Source: Flaccisagitta enflata
Taxonomy: Eukaryota; Chaetognatha; Sagittoidea; Aphragmophora
NCBI GenBank assembly: GCA_965153355.1
Contig: OZ231126.1
Span: forward strand, 67,146,001 to 67,210,000
DNA length: 64,000 bases
Direction: 5' to 3'
Made by a program: the position numbers and the translations under genes. Below are positions 48,747 through 61,119 of the stretch, piece after piece. How positions within the stretch are numbered: position 1 is the stretch's first letter; every line of letters starts with the position of its first letter. Under the pieces are notes generated by a model. It worked only from the letters and a program-made list of their open reading frames with translations. It did not search any database and had not been told where the DNA came from.

Positions 48747-49206
48747 CGGGGATTTCCGGCGTAATGTCACTCAAATCATCTCGTGAGAATCCCCATCCAT
48801 GATGCCATTTTGTTTGTTTCACTGACCTTGTTCTTTTTTTCCCTTCATTTTCATCTTTGACATGGTGAAAGTCTCTCTCCTCCTTTCTCACTTGGTTTGT
48901 TTATGGCATGTGAAGACAGTCACAGCGGAAGAGTAAGAAGAAAAAAAAATGGTGAGGTCATTGACGGAAGTTTTGTCGCGAGAAGGTGAGGAAAACGACG
49001 CCGAAGAAACGAGGAAAGCCACTCAAGGCCATGGATCGGGGAAAAAGACGCCGAAAGAAAGTGAGGCCAGGAAAGCCACTTGAGGGCATTGATCCATTCT
49101 TTATCTCACGTTTATTACGCGCGTTTTTTTTCCAGAATCTTAGAATCGTAAATCTTTTGTAAGGGGCCGTTAACAGGGAGTAATTTTCGGAACAGAAAAC
49201 AAAATC

Positions 49207-49427
<221 letters not shown>

Positions 49428-49587
49428 AACATTCATTCACCCACACCACAATCGCATTCACGGCACAATCACACGCAGACGCAAACCCAAAGCCCAAACA
49501 AGCGAGTGTTATCACCGGCAACCTTTACGACCTCAGGATCATTTCCCAGGTCTGAATGGTGAAGATAAAAACAAGAAAGAAAAAAAA

Positions 49588-49746
49588 AACAAGGCCGGGT
49601 ACACGGCCAATACCAGTTGCGGACGGGTGGGCAGGGGCGGAAATGCGTGTTTTCACCCTTTCCAACTCGATCACTACGGACCAACGGACCAACGGACGGA
49701 CGGACGGACAAAGCCTCTTATAGAGTTGCGTGTCCGCAACTAAAAA
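49588..49746 (+). mobile_element. Chimeric HLE-1/HLE-2 element
   Basis: HLE-1-like tip AACAAGGCCGGGTACACGGCC, HLE-2 arm AGTTGCGGACGGGTGGGCAG, (CGGA)n, CTCTTATAG, hairpin AGTTGCGTGTCCGCAACT, A-run. Same chimera as 27635. Confidence 0.85.
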
Positions 49747-49972
49747 CTTGGGTGGTAAAAGGAGGTGTTAGTAATCTGAGCAAATTGCGACCAACACAAA
49801 TAAGTATTGCCCTTCGATTGTGAGCCTAAGGTTTCCACAACAACAACACTGCATTGCAATGACTATTTTGGGAAACGAGTTTTTTTCTTTTACTTTAACG
49901 GCAGACAAAATTGTTTCGCTGCCCACATAAATAAACAAGATTCATTGTGCGGTTGAAATTGAATTCTTAAAT

Positions 49973-50183
49973 AAACAAGTGCCGCGGGTCACAATTTCAT
50001 TGCGGACGGGTAAATAGGAGCATCCAACCCCCATCCACACCCAACACTCCCCCATACACATGCACAGAGAGCATCTGTAACGCTCATTTTCCTACTTCTT
50101 GACTCGTGCACAGGAACCGACAGACCAATGCACCAACTGATAGACAAAGCCTCTTGAAGAGTTGCATGTCCGCAACTTAAAAA
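49973..50183 (+). mobile_element. HLE-2 element, diverged
   Basis: AACAAGTGCCGCGGGTCAC tip, ATTGCGGACGGGTAAATAGG arm, tract reduced to CCGACAGACC, CTCTTGAAG, hairpin AGTTGCATGTCCGCAACT. Confidence 0.8.
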
Positions 50184-50391
50184 TTGAAGGAAAGAAAAAC
50201 GCATTTGAGCATCAAAGACCTGAATTGGCGCTTTGTGCACTGGATTCTGCCCAGACTCATTTGAGCATCAAAATCCTCATTCCAACGCGATTTCATTTGC
50301 ATCTTTTATCTCAATGACTTTTGACGCCTCAATGGTCTGTCTTTCTCTGTGTGCCTGTATTTCAGTCTGTCCCTGTCTGTCTGTCTGTCTG

Positions 50392-50508
<117 letters not shown>

Positions 50509-50671
50509 ATTTCCCTGTCTGGCACTAATTCCCATTGGCGCTGCCACTGGACGTCATCGCGTGGTCACCACAGACATTCAATTCATTCATTCTTTAATCC
50601 CGCCGCCGCGACAATCACGATTCCTGCCTCCAACATTTCAATGTTTACTCTCGTTAATCGTTATCGTGCCA

Positions 50672-50673
50672 TT

Positions 50674-50739
<66 letters not shown>

Positions 50740-50764
50740 TTCGTTGTCGTCATCATCATCATCG
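50672..50764 (+). repeat. (GTC)n then (ATC)n tract
   Basis: About 22 GTC units followed by TTGTCGTCATCATCATCATC. Confidence 0.96.
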
Positions 50765-51062
50765 TACAAACACCGACACGGCGGGACGCGTTTCCATCAA
50801 GGGAGTTTGTCCCGTGTTTCAATCGCGAGCACGCGAGTGAATTATTTCAAATTGGGATCTAGTTAATCAGCCTTTCACTTGCGAAATGAATCAAATGATC
50901 ATGATCATAATCATTTATTTTGATATGTTCGAGGGACTAATCAGATGGCTTTTCTATGAAACGCCTTTGTCCTCTTTAGTACCTCCTTCTGTATTTTTTT
51001 TCTTTTGTTTTTTGTTTTTTGTTTTTTGTTTTTTTGCTTTTTGTGCCTTTTGTTAATTTGTA

Positions 51063-51705
51063 ACGGGTGGTCAAAAAAAAAGTGACTAAGCTAGAATTTT
51101 TTCCAAAAAAAATCGAATTTTTTTTTATGAGTTTATATTTTGAAAATGAACTTAAGTGTATATAAAAATATTGTTTTTTCAATTTTGTAAAACAAATATT
51201 TATATAAATACAAAAAATAAAATGTTTGCATGAATCAATTTTAACATAAATAATTAGTGGTTTTTAAGAAACAAATATGTTTATTAGCTCCCGTCTGAAA
51301 TAAATGCAATTATTTATAAGCCTTCAAGCTTTTGTTTAAAAGATTTGAGTAGAAAAGAAAAGGATGTTTTTTAGAAGTATCTTTTGTTTTGTTATATGTT
51401 TGTATTTTCATAATTTTTCTCAGGTTTTTTATTAGTTTTTGAGTCGTCCTTAACTATAAATAGTGAATCTATAAAAGAATTTTAATTATTTTACAAAAAA
51501 TTTTCATCAAAAATCAAGGCGGTCCAAAATTAAAATCAGTTTATTGTAAATAATTTGAAATATACAGAAAATGTACAAAAATCATAATAATGAAAAAAAT
51601 TCTCCTGCACCATATCTTGTTGGCAAAAAAAGAAATTTTACTCTAAACATTTTTTTACAAAAGATATGAGAAAATGAAAAAGTCACTTTTTTTTTGACCA
51701 CCCGT
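51063..51705. mobile_element. Tc1/mariner-type MITE, 643 bp, perfect TIRs
   Basis: ACGGGTGGTCA, nine As and GTGACT at the left recur without mismatch, inverted, at the right. TA lies at 51061-51062 and 51706-51707. The interior is strongly AT-rich without a transposase frame. Confidence 0.9.
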
Positions 51706-51819
51706 TATATACCAGTAATGGCGGCTGTCGCCGTGAGGGAAAAAGTCATTAGCATTGGTCAATTTTCAGGGTACTGTTTTCAAATTTGGTTTACTGACTT
51801 TTTAAGTGGGTTTTACTTA

Positions 51820-51905
51820 GGGTTAGGGGTAGGGGTAGGGTTAGGGATAAGGTTGGGGTTGGGGGTGGTTTTAGGGTTAGGCTTAGGGTTAGGGCTAGGT
51901 GAGGG
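51820..51905 (+). repeat. Degenerate interstitial telomere-like repeat
   Basis: About 14 units close to TTAGGG, several reading GGGGTA or TTGGGG, with the G-rich strand forward. Confidence 0.8.
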
Positions 51906-51989
51906 CTGGGTTTTATACATTTCAACCAGAATCTACTCGAATTAAAGCTTCGTCCAAGCAGGAAAATCTAAAAAAAAAAAAAGATATGT

Positions 51990-52520
51990 ATCGTCCTGGA
52001 AAAAACTTCCCGTTTCACCAAGTTTTTTCTGCAGTCACTGAAATTTTTTTTATTTGTTGGATCAAATCAAGAGCAATTGTATGTATTGATTGCACTGAAA
52101 ATCAAAGATTAATAGGACTGAGCCAAATGAGCTAGATGCGCTAAAATATTCAGAATAATTCAACCAGATAACCAGCTTTGCTCACTGACATGCTTTCTTG
52201 TATTTGCATGCTCAAATCAAAACATTGATATATTTATCCTATTCAAAATCAAAGAAAAAGAGTGAGCTAAATGAGCTGAATGAGCTAGAATACTTAAAAA
52301 CACCCTCACAGATGAGCAGCTTTGCTCACTGATATTTTTTTTTACTTACTTGCTTAAATATGTTTAGAAATATCTGTTCATTTATCATATTTAAAATCAA
52401 AAAGAAAAGACTGAGTTAAGTGAGCTAAATGAGTTAAAATGCTCATAAAGGCCCTCACAGATGAGCAGCTGTGATTATAAACATGTTCTCTTGTATTTGC
52501 ATGCTCAAACAAACATAAAT
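51990..52520 (+). repeat. ~150-bp tandem repeat, 3-4 decayed copies
   Basis: Landmarks 'gagctagaat', 'ccctcacagatgagcagctttgc' (shorter in the first unit) and 'tgcatgctcaaa' recur at about 150-bp intervals. Confidence 0.75.
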
Positions 52521-52950
52521 ACACTTCTTTATTAATCCTACACAAAATTGAAAAAAATTGAAAAATTTTAATAAATCTTTAAAAAATCATAACGCGAAAA
52601 ATATTTGTTGTAGGGCATTCTGTTTGGCACCAAATGAAAGAGAATTTTCAAATTTAATTACCTTATCAATTTTATTTAAGGGCTTATTTACTCAATTGAG
52701 ATTTCTAACTTTCTTATAAGAAAATAAAAACCTGGTTTCTCTCGAATAAGTCAAAAAGTCGAAGACTGACTTTGACTTTTTTCCCGATAAAACTGTTGAG
52801 CTCTTGAGCTCCTTTTCTTCATCACTCTTTTGCAAGTTTTTAGTCTTTTTGACATGAATGTTCATTCTCGTGAGCTGCGCGGTTCCGGCCGCGAAAGAAA
52901 AGTTACTGTCTTCTTACATTTCCACCTTCCCCGCCATTTCTTTGGTAAAA

Positions 52951-53136
52951 AAAACAAGGCCGGATACACGGCTACCCCAGTCGCGTGCGGGTGGGCAGGG
53001 GCCATATTTGAGGTCACCAGACCATTTGGGCAGTAGCAGTAGGGTCAAAGAATAAAAATCATAAACAAAGTAAAATGTGACAGACCGACCGACGGACAAA
53101 GCGGGGTGTAGAGTCGCGTAGCACGCGACTAAAAAA
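52951..53136 (+). mobile_element. HLE-1 element, complete short copy
   Basis: AACAAGGCCGGATACACGGC, AGTCGCGTGCGGGTGGGCAG, short (CCGA)3, AAAGCGGGGTGTAG, hairpin AGTCGCGTAGCACGCGACT, AAAAAA. Confidence 0.9.
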
Positions 53137-53159
53137 GAGTCCACACAGCTCCCATACAG

Positions 53160-53890
53160 TAATTCAGGCCTTTTTTTTAGAGCGAGCCCGCGAGCCCGTG
53201 GCTCTCAATTTTGCTGTCGGGCTCTCTAGTTTTACTGGCTCTGAGCCCGGCTGGCTCTCTCAAAATTGGAACCATGGATTGGAAGATTTATAATCATAAT
53301 AAGAAAAGCCGATTCACATGTTGAGAGAGACTAAAATGAAGTTCTACCATAGTGACCTCGTCAAATGTGAATTGATCAACAAGTAAAGCATCTCATTTTT
53401 TTTTCTTGTAAATGCGTCTAATATTGATGGTATAAAAGCTGTGGTGATTTTTGCTTTCTATGAATCCAATTTATTTCTGTTCCGAGAAATTACCATTGAA
53501 CGATGATAATGTCATGATAATGTCATGATAATGTCTATTTTTGAAAAATAGAGCAAAATGTTCAGTTTTTCAAGTGGTTTGCACGCTGCTCTATAACCTA
53601 TGGCAGTCTGTCCATCTGTTGGTCCGTCCATTCATTAGTCCATCTGTTGCTCTATTGGTCGGTGACACTGTTTTTTTTTGTTTTTTTTTTTGCATTTACA
53701 AATACAAGCGATTTTAATGTCACTTCTCCTGCCCAAATGTTTTCTAGCAAATTTCCTCACTACCCCTGCCCGCCCAAACACAATTTAGGTAGCCTTCCAT
53801 CCAGCATTGTTTTTTTGCCGGGCTCGCTGTTTTGCCGTCGGGCTCAGTAAAATTGTGAGGAGAGAGCCCGGTTGACTCTGCCAAAAAATC
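53160..53890. other. Region with inverted GAGCCCG-rich blocks and a decayed HLE-1
   Basis: 'GCGAGCCCG..GTCGGGCTCTC' near 53180-53230 and 'GGGCTCGC..GTCGGGCTC' near 53818-53850 resemble ends of one inverted-repeat element. A worn HLE-1 in reverse orientation lies between ~53576 and 53815. Confidence 0.4.
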
Positions 53891-53943
53891 TCTAAAACTG
53901 TTGCTCATTGACTCTTTTTCTCTTTTCTTCCTCGTTACGCTCG

Positions 53944-54185
53944 TTTTTTTTTAGTCGCTGGCTAAGCAACTCTATAAGAGGGTGTGTCCCTTGGTAGGTC
54001 TGTCTGTCTGTCTGTCTGTCTGAGTGTCCGTAACGCGAAATTTCGGATGCCGCGAAATTGATCATATTTGTGATTTTTGAGTATAACAGCCCCTGTCCAC
54101 TGATTTGACTGCCCCTGCCCCTCAGTGTACTGCCCCTGCCTACCTGCCAGCGTCTGCTTATTGGCCGTGTATCCGGCCTTGTTTT
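53944..54185 (-). mobile_element. HLE-1 element, diverged hairpin
   Basis: TTAGTCGCTGGCTAAGCAACT, (GTCT)n, three CTGCCCCTG(C/T)C repeats, and tip GGCCGTGTATCCGGCCTTGT. Confidence 0.75.
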
Positions 54186-54330
54186 CCCGCCTCTCAAATC
54201 TTGTACATTTTAAGCGCTTTGTTGTTCTCGTTTCCTCCTCACTTTTTTTCCCTTTCTGCCTCGTTTTCTTTTTCAACCCCATCGAACGCCTGTAATGGCC
54301 ACCAAATGACATTACGCCAATGTCATTTTT

Positions 54331-54722
<392 letters not shown>

Positions 54723-54724
54723 GA

Positions 54725-54985
54725 GGGAGACGCGTTGTTTGCCCATTTGGCCACTCTCGTAACCCATTTGCCATTCGCTTTACTCAATCGCGCCAGTGGC
54801 GAAATTCGCTTCTTATGTTGCATGTTGGTCCGTGGCAAAAATCGCCTATCGAGTTGGTCAAAGGCGAAAATCGCCTCTCGAGTTGGTCAGAGGCGAAAAT
54901 CTCCGATTTCATTCGCGGCAGTGGCGAAAATCGCCAATCTCTATGAACGGTGGCGAATCGCCAGATTTGTTTATCACCGCATAGA
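54725..54985 (+). repeat. Irregular GGCGAAAATCGCC repeats
   Basis: GGC(G/A)AAAATCGCC or close variants occur about six times at ~30-bp spacing, joined by 'tcgagttggtca'. Each unit is itself a short palindrome. Confidence 0.65.
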
Positions 54986-54989
54986 CTCT

Positions 54990-55975
54990 CCTCGCTATGT
55001 AAGTGAAGCCGAACATAATGCAGTGTATATTATACAATATACAGTTTATACACCGAGGTGTGTATGCTAGTGCACAATTGCAGGTTCCACTGGTTCTCGG
55101 CATCGACGCGACAACAACCAGCGAAGCAACGCTTCTTTATTTCACCAGTATTCAGACATTTTCGTCGTTGATCATTGGCGAGCCCCCGAGGTGTATTAGG
55201 GCGGCGAAGCGCTTCCTTCGTTCACCGTTGGGCAATGGCCAGCAAAATTAACCAGCGACGAGCGAACACTATCCGCTTTTGTCACTTTTTATCTCGACCA
55301 ACGGGCATAATTGTAAAATTAGGTTCTTTTTCAACAAACAGACTCAGTTGAAATGTCTTTCTGTAAATGGAAAGGTAGAAGCAACAAGTGGCATGGTTAG
55401 ATCAATAGATTCGATCTCTTTGCAGTTGCGAAACAATAATTCAATCGATATAACAATGAAAATAACAATTCAGTTCAACGGAAAAATGTACGAGAGAACG
55501 GCTCCGTTTTGTAGATAAGCGACTATTTCAGTGAATATGCAGCCAACTTTTTTGGGGGGGTCATTTTTTTCATTTTTTATTTTCTTTTTTTAATGACTCT
55601 CCCTGCGCTAGCGATTAGAATTTCGCATATTGCATCCCCCATTTTGAATAACGTTTGAGAGCTGAGGTATATTTCACTGATACCAGAAATTGACTCTTAA
55701 ACTGAAGTTGTTCGATGCCAAAATCGCAATTTTTTTGTGAACTTTTTTCTCAAACGAGCAAAAAAGCGGTGAAACGAGCTCCTTTGCAAATTCAAAGCTT
55801 GGGAGTCGTGAAAAACGGAAACAGCGGACCTTTATGTCATCTTATTCCATAAAAAGGACGATGTCCCTGTCATCCACAGACCAAATGAAATGACAAGAAT
55901 GACAGAAGAGACAGGATTGACTAGTAATAGCAGCAGAAATGGAGTGAAATGTCATGACTAGGAATGACATCGATT
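54990..55975. other. Anonymous region
   Basis: A forward open stretch at 55279-55518 has a plausible composition but no known domain and no splice or start evidence. Otherwise nothing recognised. Confidence 0.4.
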
Positions 55976-55984
55976 TAGCGATGA

Positions 55985-56235
55985 CGCTCTCGCTCTCTGG
56001 CCCTCTCTCTCGCTCTCTGGCCCTCTCTCTCGCTCTCTGGCCCTCTCACTCTCTTGCTCTCACTCTCTCGCTCTCTCGCTCTCACTCTCTCGCTCTCTCG
56101 CTCTCACTCTCTCGCTCTCTCGCTCTCGCTCTTGCTCTCGCGCTCTAGCTCTCTCGCTCTCGTTCTCTCACTCTCGCTCTCTCGCTTTCACTCTCTTGCT
56201 CTTGCTATCTCGCTCTTCCGCTCTCGCTCTTGCTC
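55985..56235 (+). repeat. CTCGCTCTCTGGCCCTCT tandem, decaying to CTCGCT
   Basis: Three exact 20-bp-class units then irregular CTCGCTCTCACT repeats. Confidence 0.88.
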
Positions 56236-56731
56236 TTTCTCTGTGTTGTACTTCACTAGAGATCATTTTCGCGACGAAGTAACAAAGACTTTTCCATGGA
56301 ACAGTGGGGGAAAAAAATGATTGACACCAGTGGAAGAAATGACTTCTTTCATGATACTGACCTTGTAGCTTTTTCGACATCAAAAGAACTATAATGTTTG
56401 ATAATTCAACCCTCATGATCATTTTAGAAAATATAAGAATTGTACTTTGTGTGATTGTTGATGAGAAAGATAAAAAATGTCATTTGGTTTATGCATGGTA
56501 ACGTGATCTCTCAGTTTGTTGAGAAAAATATTCGAGCTTTTTAAAGAAAATCTGAAGACAGTACGCGTGAAATTGCCAGTAAGCGAATTGTTTCTATTGT
56601 TCACCGGCCTTAGCAACAATTTTGATGCAGCGGCATTTTAATTGACCCATGAATTGCACACAGTAAGAAAATTATTAGGACAGCCATTTAACTCGGGAAG
56701 CAAAAAATCAGTAGTCCACTACAAGTTTTCA

Positions 56732-57084
56732 GATGAGCAGAGACAAACATGAGAAACAAAAGCCACCCTTGTCCCGTCCACGCTGCGAGTCTTGCCGGGC
56801 ACAAACGCCCTTACCCGCCGCCGCAAAGACAAACTGGGCATATTCAGACAGAAAGGCCCCCCTGGACCTACGCTTGAAGGCCGCAAGGGAAGGAACCCCC
56901 CTCAGCTCCACCGGGACAAATGCCCACTCCTTCGGGACCCTGTACCCTACCGACCCGTTGTCCCGTGTAGAAAGAGTTACTTCTTCGATGACCACGAAAT
57001 TCTTCCTCTCTCGATTAGATCGATGGTGGCTGGCATCATCAGGTCTCGTGCTGTCTATAAACAGAAAGAGCTCTTTTTACCCAA
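56732..57084 (-). pseudogene. LINE-like reverse transcriptase C-terminal fragment
   Basis: The reverse strand is open for ~117 codons. It reads NRERKNFVVIEE, then GYRVPKEW and VELRGVPSLAAFKRR..LSEYAQF. This order resembles the tail of non-LTR retrotransposon ORF2 proteins, where a W-N-x-L-P motif precedes an elR..psl..FKr segment. Here W is followed by AFVP instead of N-LP. The catalytic domain is absent and a stop lies just upstream, so it is a 5'-truncated relic. Clade not assignable. Confidence 0.45.
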
Positions 57085-57199
57085 TTTCACGATGATTTTG
57101 TTACGAATGATGTTATGCAAATCAGCGTAGACGGAGCTCTTTTCACCCAATTTCACGATGATTTTGTTACGAATGATGTTATGCAAATCAGCGTAGACG
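57068..57199 (+). repeat. 66-bp tandem duplication, two copies
   Basis: Starts GAGCTCTTTT at 57068 and 57134. The copies differ at one base. Confidence 0.95.
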
Positions 57200-57341
57200 G
57201 ACAAACCTAAATAGACAGTGACTGTAACTCCGTACGTTGCTTCATTTTCAAATTTACAGTTAAATTCTAGTCCATCCTTCTTTCATAACTGATGATTGGC
57301 TTCACATCCCCTCCAGTGCCAAGGTCCACAGCAAGCGCTTG

Positions 57342-57788
57342 ACAAGGAAAGCCTTCAACCCGAGACAGCTGGAAATAGCTAGAATAATCTGTAAAATGAC
57401 AGGACATAAATAGCTTAAGATATCAGGACAGGACATTAATAGCTTAAGATGTCTTAAATTGAGTTAAAATGACTCAAGGTGACCTGAAATGACTTAAAAT
57501 GACTTAAAATGACTTTAATGACTTTAATGACTTTAATGACTTTAGTGACTTGCTATAACTTAATATGACTTAAAATGACTTAGAATGACTTAGAATGACT
57601 TAAAATGACTTAAAATGACTTATAACGGCATTTGGGAAGGAGCTTTTGAGCCCAAAAGGCTTAAAAACGCCGAAAAAGTCAAAAGAGGACCGACCGACCG
57701 GCCGACCGACTGACCAACCGACCAACCGACCGACCGATCGATGGACCGACAAAGCGGGGTGTAGAGTCGTGTAGCACGCGACTAAAAA
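57342..57788 (+). mobile_element. HLE-1 element, AATGACTTAA core, weak 5' end
   Basis: The 3' part is clear: (CCGA/CCAA)n at 57690-57748, AAAGCGGGGTGTAG, hairpin AGTCGTGTAGCACGCGACT, AAAAA. The core is a run of 10-bp AATGACTTAA units (57470-57625). The proposed tip GACAAGGAAAGCC is only a loose match. Confidence 0.7.
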
Positions 57789-57999
57789 TGGCTTTTAGAC
57801 CAAAAGGATAAGTTTTCAATGTTGATGCACTTAAGGAATGCAAAACGCTGCCACATGCAAGAGAGAAAGAGAGAGAGAGAAAGAGAGAGAGAAGACAAAC
57901 AAGAATCCGAATCAGAAAGCAAGGAAGTGCTGACGGTTCGGTTGATGCAGAATCAGTGTGTTGACAATGAATTTCGACTCGGTTAGGTCTCCTGCAACC

Positions 58000-58085
58000 C
58001 GGCCGGGATCGCCTTCATGCCGGCCGGGATCGCCTTCATGCCGGCCGGGCTCGCTTTCATGCCGGCCGGCCGGGCTCGACCTCCT
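58000..58085 (+). repeat. GCCGGCCGGGATCGCCTTCAT repeat, 3-4 copies
   Basis: 21-bp GC-rich units (58013-58075) with GGCCGGCC palindromes. Confidence 0.85.
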
Positions 58086-58185
58086 TCCGGATGACACTGG
58101 ATTCCTGGCCGGCCTGGCCGGCTTTGGATTTTGTCACGCCGGTCGACGATCGTCGTCAAAAGAACTCTGGCCACCCGATGCACGC

Positions 58186-58400
58186 TTTTTTCAACGCGTG
58201 CACGCGACTCGACGCTTTAACCCATTTGGTTGGTCCGTCCGTCCGACTTTCCACCCATTCATGTGTCCATTGGGGTTTTTTTTTTTTTTTGCGTTATTGG
58301 GCGGATTTTCCATCACTGTCCCGGACAAAGTATGATAAGCTTGTTTTATAATTGCCACTACCCATCCGCACGCGACCAAGGTAGCCGTGCATACTGCCAT
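58186..58400 (-). mobile_element. HLE-1 element
   Basis: Inverted 3' end ACGCGTGCACGCGACT, GGTCCGTCCGTC, inverted arm CATCCGCACGCGAC, tip GTAGCCGTGCATACTGCCAT. The final ACAAGG is mutated. Confidence 0.75.
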
Positions 58401-58401
58401 A

Positions 58402-58597
58402 TTTTTTCGTCGCGCGCTTAGCGACTCTACATTCTGCTTTGTCGGTCCGTCAGTCCGTCTGTCGGCCCGTTGGCCCGTTGACCCGTCCGTCACACTTTAC
58501 TTTTTTTGTTTTTTTTTTTCGGTCTTCGGCCTCACTGCTCCTACCCAAATGATTGAGTAACCTCAAATACAGCCCCTGCCGTGTATCCGGCCTTGTT
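58402..58597 (-). mobile_element. HLE-1 element, arm deleted
   Basis: Hairpin GTCGCGCGCTTAGCGACT, GTCCGTCAGTCC tract, CACTGCTCCTACCCAAATG, then CCCCTGCC joins directly to GTGTATCCGGCCTTGTT, so the GCACGCGACT arm is missing. It abuts the preceding copy in the same orientation. Confidence 0.8.
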
Positions 58598-58760
58598 GTG
58601 TACGACTGCGCCGGTCCCTCGCGTTTCTGTTTATCTTTCATTTACGCTTTTTATCTGTTTTTAGCCATTGTTTATGTTAATCCTCCCTTCCACTTTTCCA
58701 CATGGCCGACTCTCAGTAGCTTACACCAAAATGGCAACTTGAAATTCGCCTGTGCGATAG

Positions 58761-59297
58761 AACAAGGCCAAGATCTATAAGTCGCGTGCGAGACATAAAT
58801 AACAATGGCAGAAAAAAAAACAAGATGCGACTTTTTGACTGTTGATTGCTTGTAACTAAAAGTTTTAAACCATTTTAATTCATGATGGTCTCATAGAGTT
58901 TTACCAAACTTCAACCAGACTTTAACCAGACTTAAACCAGACTTAAACCAGACTTAACTGAGACATAATCCAGAATTAAACCAAACCTAAACCAAACTTA
59001 AACCAAACTTAAACCAGACTTAAGCCAAACTTAAACCAGACCTAAACCAAACTTGAACCAGACTTTAACCAAACTTAAACCAAACTTAAACCAGACTTAA
59101 ACCAGACTTTTACCAGAATTAAACCAAACTTAAACCAAACCTAAACCAAACTTAAACCAAACTTAAACCAAACTTAAACCAAACCTAATCCACACTGAAA
59201 CCAAACGGACAGATGGACGGACGGACGGACAGACAGACGGACAGAGGGACGGACGGACGGACAAAGCGGAGTATAGAGTCGCGTGCACGCGACTAAA
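58761..59297 (+). mobile_element. HLE-1 element with AACCAGACTTAA core
   Basis: AACAAGGCCAAGATCTATA, AGTCGCGTGCGAGAC, about 25 units of 11-12 bp (AACCA(G/A)ACTTAA), (CGGA)n with CAGA variants, AAAGCGGAGTATAG, hairpin AGTCGCGTGCACGCGACT, AAA. Confidence 0.87.
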
Positions 59298-59632
59298 GAT
59301 AAAGAGACACTTTTTCGACGTAGTTGTCTCTCATCACTTTCAAGGATAAACAGATGCGGCATGCAATGGAAAGTATGGCCACAGGTCTGTCAAACCCTCT
59401 GTGTTGCTATTGCTAAATACCGATTATATGTCCAAGGAAGCGGCTTAGTATCTGTTGTTTAGAACGAGAAACTACGTTGCTATTGTCTGAACATCTTCTC
59501 CTCAATTCCTTACAGATCTTGTCGAGATATCATTCTTGGGCACACTCTCTGAATATTAGATTTATCCTTGGAGCTCATCGTGTCTCCTTGAGCAAGCTGA
59601 TGGAATGTAAAAATCTGTGTCTGCTTATCTGC

Positions 59633-59635
<3 letters not shown>

Positions 59636-59724
<89 letters not shown>
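59636..59724 (+). repeat. (GT)n microsatellite
   Basis: About 88 bp of GT. Confidence 0.97.
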
Positions 59725-59727
<3 letters not shown>

Positions 59728-60156
59728 TCTCTCTCTCAACACCCAATGAACATAAACTTTTCAAACCGCTCCTTATGCCCCTCCCCACACAGCCCAGACA
59801 CACCAGCAGAATAAAGAAAATAAAAAGAGGAAGTAAAGAAGAAAATGCAAGCAAAAAAAGCGAGCAATAAGTTTGCCTCGTCTTGTCCAGCTTCCATTTA
59901 TCTTTGAATAGATGTCATTTTCGGTCAGCCATATTCGCACTTTAGCAAGAGAGGAGGGTTTTTTTTCTTAAGTGCGAAGAAAACGAGGCTAGATACTAGC
60001 CTATTGCAGCCGATAACGGGTAGATAGGGGCGTTTTTGAGAGAGATCTTATACAGTAATGGACAATAATGCAAAAATCTCAAGGGCCTGTACAAAGGCTG
60101 AAAAAAAGTGTGACGGACAGTTTATTTAACCTACGGACTGACCGATGAAAGCCATG

Positions 60157-60270
60157 AACAAGTCATCCAAGGATTGCACATAGTCAGCGGTACCCAATGC
60201 CCTGCTCGGAGTGATCAGCTGAAAAAGTGGAGTGAGAGCAGGGCAGCGGTTCCAAAAGGTTGATGGGGGA
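60157..60270 (+). mobile_element. HLE-4 5' end module
   Basis: AACAAGTCATCCAAGGAT tip, GTCAGCGGTACCCAATGCCC, GCCCTGCT..AGCAGGGC stem and a weak arm CGGTTCCAAAAGGTTGATGG. It could pair with the 3' arm at 61735-61786 as one interrupted element. Confidence 0.7.
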
Positions 60271-60656
60271 ATTCTCACAAGTGGGAAAGATTTTGTTCCC
60301 ACCAGGGTATAGTTCGGCGATCTGGCTATTAGATAACGGTTCAATTAGGTTCAATTAATTAATTAATAATCGCGAATATAGGTTCGGTTCGGATACTGCT
60401 ATAACCGACTTTCCGATGCGGTTATTATCGATTTTTTTTCTTCACAAACTGACATTTTTTTGCATGATGTAAAATTGTTGATCAGCCAAGAATAGCGATA
60501 ATGTTTGAAGGAAAAAAAATGATGCATTTTTTAAGTTTTAGTTTCTCATTTATATTTAATTCATTTCTGCATACAATCCTTTTTTCATATATTCTTTTTT
60601 TTTTTAGAAAGAATAAGAAAATAATCACTAAATATGATGGATGAATATGTCAAGAG

Positions 60657-60662
60657 AAAGAA

Positions 60663-60751
<89 letters not shown>

Positions 60752-60893
60752 CAGACAGACAGACAGTCAGACAGAGACATACAGACAGACAGACAGACAG
60801 TCAGACAGAGACATACAGACAGACAGAGACATACAGAGAGACCGAGACAGATAGACACACAGACAGATAGACAGACAGATAGTATGATGAATA
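60657..60893 (+). repeat. (AG)n followed by (ACAG)n tract
   Basis: AG to ~60745, then ACAGACAG/TCAGACAG units with a ~40-bp higher period. Confidence 0.95.
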
Positions 60894-61119
60894 GTTCGAC
60901 ATAGAGAAAAGCAAAGTTCACAGGTGACTTTCTGGTAGGAGGAGGAAGAGGAGGAAGTGGAAGAGGAAGAAGAAGAGGAAGAGGAGAAGGGTCAGTAGCC
61001 ATAACCGATCATAACCGCATCAACGAGTAGCAATCGATAATCCGGGTAACAGCTATTTACTAATCGACCAAAGGATAATATAGGGTACTCGCCGATGATT
61101 ACACCAGGGGGAAACAATC

